Assembly: GCA_937862845.1 (NCBI GenBank)
Contig: CALMCK010000173.1
Location: 1 to 31,759 of the forward strand
From: an uncultured Burkholderiaceae bacterium
GTDB lineage: Bacteria; Pseudomonadota; Gammaproteobacteria; Burkholderiales; Burkholderiaceae
DNA length: 31,759 nucleotides
Direction of reading: 5' to 3'
The notes under the pieces are model-generated. The model saw nothing but the letters and a program-made list of their open reading frames with translations. It made no database searches and was not told the DNA's origin. Of this stretch, positions 29,690 to 31,759 are shown piece by piece (the stretch's first letter is position 1; every line of letters begins with the position of its first letter). The position numbers were made by a program, and so were the translations under genes.

Positions 29690-30751
29690 GTGAACACCGC
29701 TTCAATCCATTCCCCTCGGACGGCGCACATGGCGCATGCATCGTTGTGGATGTGCGCATTGATTTGGGGCGGTAGTTTTGTCCTCCAAAAAACAGCGATG
29801 GCCGACATTTCCCCTTTGTTGTTCAACGCTTTGCGCAGCGCTTTGGCGGCGACAGTGCTGCTGATGTGTGTGGTGGCGCTGCGTTGCTATTCTAAAAAAT
29901 CCCCCTCTAAAAACACCCGCGACCAAGCGGAGCTCCCCGCGAGTGATGTGCTCGCTTATGGGGCGTCGTGGTTGACAGTCGATGAGCTGAAATTTGGTTT
30001 GCATCTGGGGTTTTGGTTGTGGCTCGCATTCGCTTGTCAGCAAATCGGACTGGTGGACACGATGGCGTATCGCGCGAGTTTCATCACGGGTTTGTACATT
30101 ATGTTTGTGCCATTTTTGATGCGGGTGTTTTTTTCGACGTCGGTCGCTTCGTGGCAACTCAGTATGGCTGGCTTGGGCAGTCTGGGGCTTTTTTTATTGA
30201 CCACGAGTGCGGATGATTTTGGCATGCGGCGGGGCGATGTCTGGGTTCTGGTCAGTGCGGTGATGTGGGCGATGCATGTGGTGGTGTTGGGGCAAAATAA
30301 ACAGCGTGGGCGACTGTTGCAAATCGCCTGTGTGCAAATGTTGGGTTGTGCCGTATTGAGCGCGCTGTCGTCGTGGTTGTTGCAGGAGGATTGGGCGTGG
30401 TGGCGCGTGTCTGCGGTGATGTGGCCATTGTTGTATTTGGGCGTGTTGGCGAGCGGGGTGGCTTTTACGTTTCAGGTGTTTGGCCAAAATATCGTTGCGC
30501 CTTCAGTCGCGGCGATTATCTTGAGTTTTGAAGCGATGCTTGGCGCGTGGGCTGGTTGGTATTTTTTGCAAGAGCCTTTCAGTTTGCGCAATTTGGTGGG
30601 CGCGGTTCTGATTGTGCTGGCGATTGGTTTGGTGGAGGTGACGAATCATTTGCAAGTTTTGGCGCAACGATCGACGCTGCGAAAAAGCCATGCGTCGTAT
30701 GAGCCGGCTCAAAAACACGAGCACCACATGAATGAAGGAGTGGATTTGTGA
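29690..30751 (+). CDS. EamA/DMT family transporter, coupled to a histidine kinase gene
   Basis: A 353-residue membrane protein with about ten helices in two EamA repeats: W-M-C-A-L-I-W-G-G-S-F-V near the start, F-N-A-L-R-S-A-L-A-A-T-V, the membrane segment Y-R-A-S-F-I-T-G-L-Y-I-M-F-V-P-F, and in the second repeat S-V-A-A-I-I-L-S-F-E-A-M-L-G-A-W-A-G-W. An insert of about 45 mostly polar residues follows the second helix, and a polar His-rich tail of about 35 residues ends the protein. The GTG start has a perfect AGGAGG 6 bases upstream. Its stop overlaps the next start (GTGA), so it is co-translated with the kinase. The substrate is unknown. Confidence 0.88.
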   Translation: MNTASIHSPRTAHMAHASLWMCALIWGGSFVLQKTAMADISPLLFNALRSALAATVLLMCVVALRCYSKKSPSKNTRDQAELPASDVLAYGASWLTVDELKFGLHLGFWLWLAFACQQIGLVDTMAYRASFITGLYIMFVPFLMRVFFSTSVASWQLSMAGLGSLGLFLLTTSADDFGMRRGDVWVLVSAVMWAMHVVVLGQNKQRGRLLQIACVQMLGCAVLSALSSWLLQEDWAWWRVSAVMWPLLYLGVLASGVAFTFQVFGQNIVAPSVAAIILSFEAMLGAWAGWYFLQEPFSLRNLVGAVLIVLAIGLVEVTNHLQVLAQRSTLRKSHASYEPAQKHEHHMNEGVDL

Positions 30752-31759
30752 ATGCCAAAACCATTTTTTCTACGCGCCACGAAGAAGGTCAAGCCAAGCA
30801 TTGCCGCGAACAACAAGAGCGTTTGGTCGCTGATCGCGTTCAGTTTTCTTTTCGACTGCATTTGAATTTTTCGCTGATCAATATCATCACGGCGGGTTTT
30901 ATTTTTGGTATGTACGATGGCGAGTTGAGCACGCGAGTGTTGCTGCTGTGGACCGGTGGCTTGATTGTGGTGGTGCTGTTTGAAATGGCATTGTATGTGG
31001 CGTATTTGTTTCATCGCGACAGACTCTGTGCGACGAATTGGGAGCGTGCATATTTGGTATTGCATGTGTTGGCTTGTGTGGGTGTGGGTGGTGGTATTTG
31101 GTGGGGGCAGACGGGCGATGCGACGCAGGGTCATTTGGCCATCACCATTGTTATTTTGGTGTATGCGGTGGTGTCGTATGGCATGAATCTGTTCAATGTG
31201 CGCATGTTCACAGCGTGCATTGTTGCGTTGTTTGCACCGGCAGTGGCGTTTTATGCGAGCTTACAAACCACACATGGTTTTTTATTCATGATGGCATTCG
31301 TGATCATCGGTTTGATGTTGGTATCGAGTGCGGCGATTAGCTCGCAGTTTTTTAAATCCTCAACTGAGAATCTTTACCGCATCGAGGAGTTGACCAAAAC
31401 CCTGTCGGCTGAAAAAGAAATCAGCGAAATCGCATTGGAGCTCGCCGATGCGTCGAATCAAGCGAAAACCATGTTTTTTGCCGCCGCCAATCATGACCTG
31501 CGCCAGCCTTTGCATGCTTTGTCTTTATTGGTCGGGGCGCTAAAATTAGAAAAACTATTGCCGAGTGCCGCCCGTGACATCACGGTGCAAATGGATGAGA
31601 GTGTCCAAACCTTAAGCAAGATGTTTGACCATTTTCTCGACATCAGTCGCATCGAGACGGGGCAGGTCACGGTGAACTTGCAAAGCATTGAGTTGCAAAG
31701 TGTCTTCAACGACATGATGAAGCAATTTAATTTAATCGCTGCAGACAAAGGCTTGCAAC
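30748..31759 (+). CDS. Membrane sensor histidine kinase (partial, runs off the right edge)
   Basis: Open from the GTG at 30748 to the last base: 337 codons, C-terminal part missing. After about 40 mostly polar residues come five to six predicted membrane helices (about 40-205), a short coiled-coil-like linker (I-E-E-L-T-K-T-L-S-A-E-K-E-I) and a HisKA dimerisation domain with the H-box A-A-N-H-D-L-R-Q-P-L-H-A-L (phospho-accepting His about 249). F-L-D-I-S-R-I-E-T-G follows. The catalytic ATPase domain and any receiver domain lie outside. GAAGGAG is 7 bases before the GTG. Hybrid kinases with this D-L-R-Q-P-L-H-A-L-S-L type H-box are common in betaproteobacteria. The signal is unknown; coupling to the exporter suggests a related signal. 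Confidence 0.9.
   Translation, partial: MNAKTIFSTRHEEGQAKHCREQQERLVADRVQFSFRLHLNFSLINIITAGFIFGMYDGELSTRVLLLWTGGLIVVVLFEMALYVAYLFHRDRLCATNWERAYLVLHVLACVGVGGGIWWGQTGDATQGHLAITIVILVYAVVSYGMNLFNVRMFTACIVALFAPAVAFYASLQTTHGFLFMMAFVIIGLMLVSSAAISSQFFKSSTENLYRIEELTKTLSAEKEISEIALELADASNQAKTMFFAAANHDLRQPLHALSLLVGALKLEKLLPSAARDITVQMDESVQTLSKMFDHFLDISRIETGQVTVNLQSIELQSVFNDMMKQFNLIAADKGLQ

Noticed and set aside
1..31759. CRISPR arrays, tRNA or rRNA genes, insertion sequences, integrases, toxin-antitoxin or defence genes
   Set aside because: No regularly spaced repeats, tRNA-like cloverleaf ends, terminal inverted repeats or matching protein domains were seen.

Overview
The window looks like a chromosomal segment of a betaproteobacterium, most likely order Burkholderiales. 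The reasons are the accB-accC-prmA-DUF3426 gene series with aroQ nearby, a Trm112/YcaR-like gene placed directly before kdsB, a 218-residue adenylate kinase, the rpe/apaG divergent pair, and a single-domain RlmL. GC content looks moderate by eye. I see no rRNA, tRNA, CRISPR array, integrase or insertion sequence, and almost all of the DNA is housekeeping or central-metabolism genes.

Layout. 1-3.4 kb (+): a small lipoprotein with a strong promoter, a Trm112-like protein with kdsB (CMP-KDO synthesis), an OmpA-type glycine-zipper lipoprotein, and adk. 3.4-8.4 kb: rpe (-) diverges from apaG (+), followed by nadC and nadA (+), which converge on nadB (-) across a bidirectional terminator. The three nad genes together encode aspartate-to-NaMN synthesis. 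8.4-12.2 kb (-): a tightly packed run, prmA, a zinc-ribbon/TM protein with a shortened C-terminus, ubiC, a 60-residue membrane peptide, a methyltransferase, a VanW-family protein and finally nadB. 12.3-17.6 kb (-): a MOSC protein, aroQ, an M29-aminopeptidase-like protein, accB, accC, and an alpha/beta hydrolase with its own promoter. The M29-like gene and the hydrolase interrupt the usual aroQ-accB-accC-prmA order.

17.7-21.3 kb: a nitronate monooxygenase (+) diverges from the MOSC gene, with a perfect inverted repeat between them that could be an operator. A DUF2461 protein follows, then rlmL and hemJ (-). 21.3-27.5 kb: a hydroxy-acid oxidation locus. lldD (FMN L-lactate dehydrogenase type) overlaps an EamA exporter on the minus strand and diverges from glcD-glcE-glcF on the plus strand.

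27.5-31.8 kb is the only accessory-looking part. It holds two small secreted proteins of low-complexity composition on the minus strand, about 0.7 kb of hairpin-rich DNA without a convincing gene, and then an EamA transporter whose stop codon overlaps the start of a membrane histidine kinase that runs off the right edge.

No clearly new defence or mobile system is visible. The best candidates for undescribed biology are the secreted protein pair with its structured upstream region, the transporter-kinase pair, the VanW/methyltransferase/60-residue peptide run, and the M29-like gene inserted between aroQ and accB.
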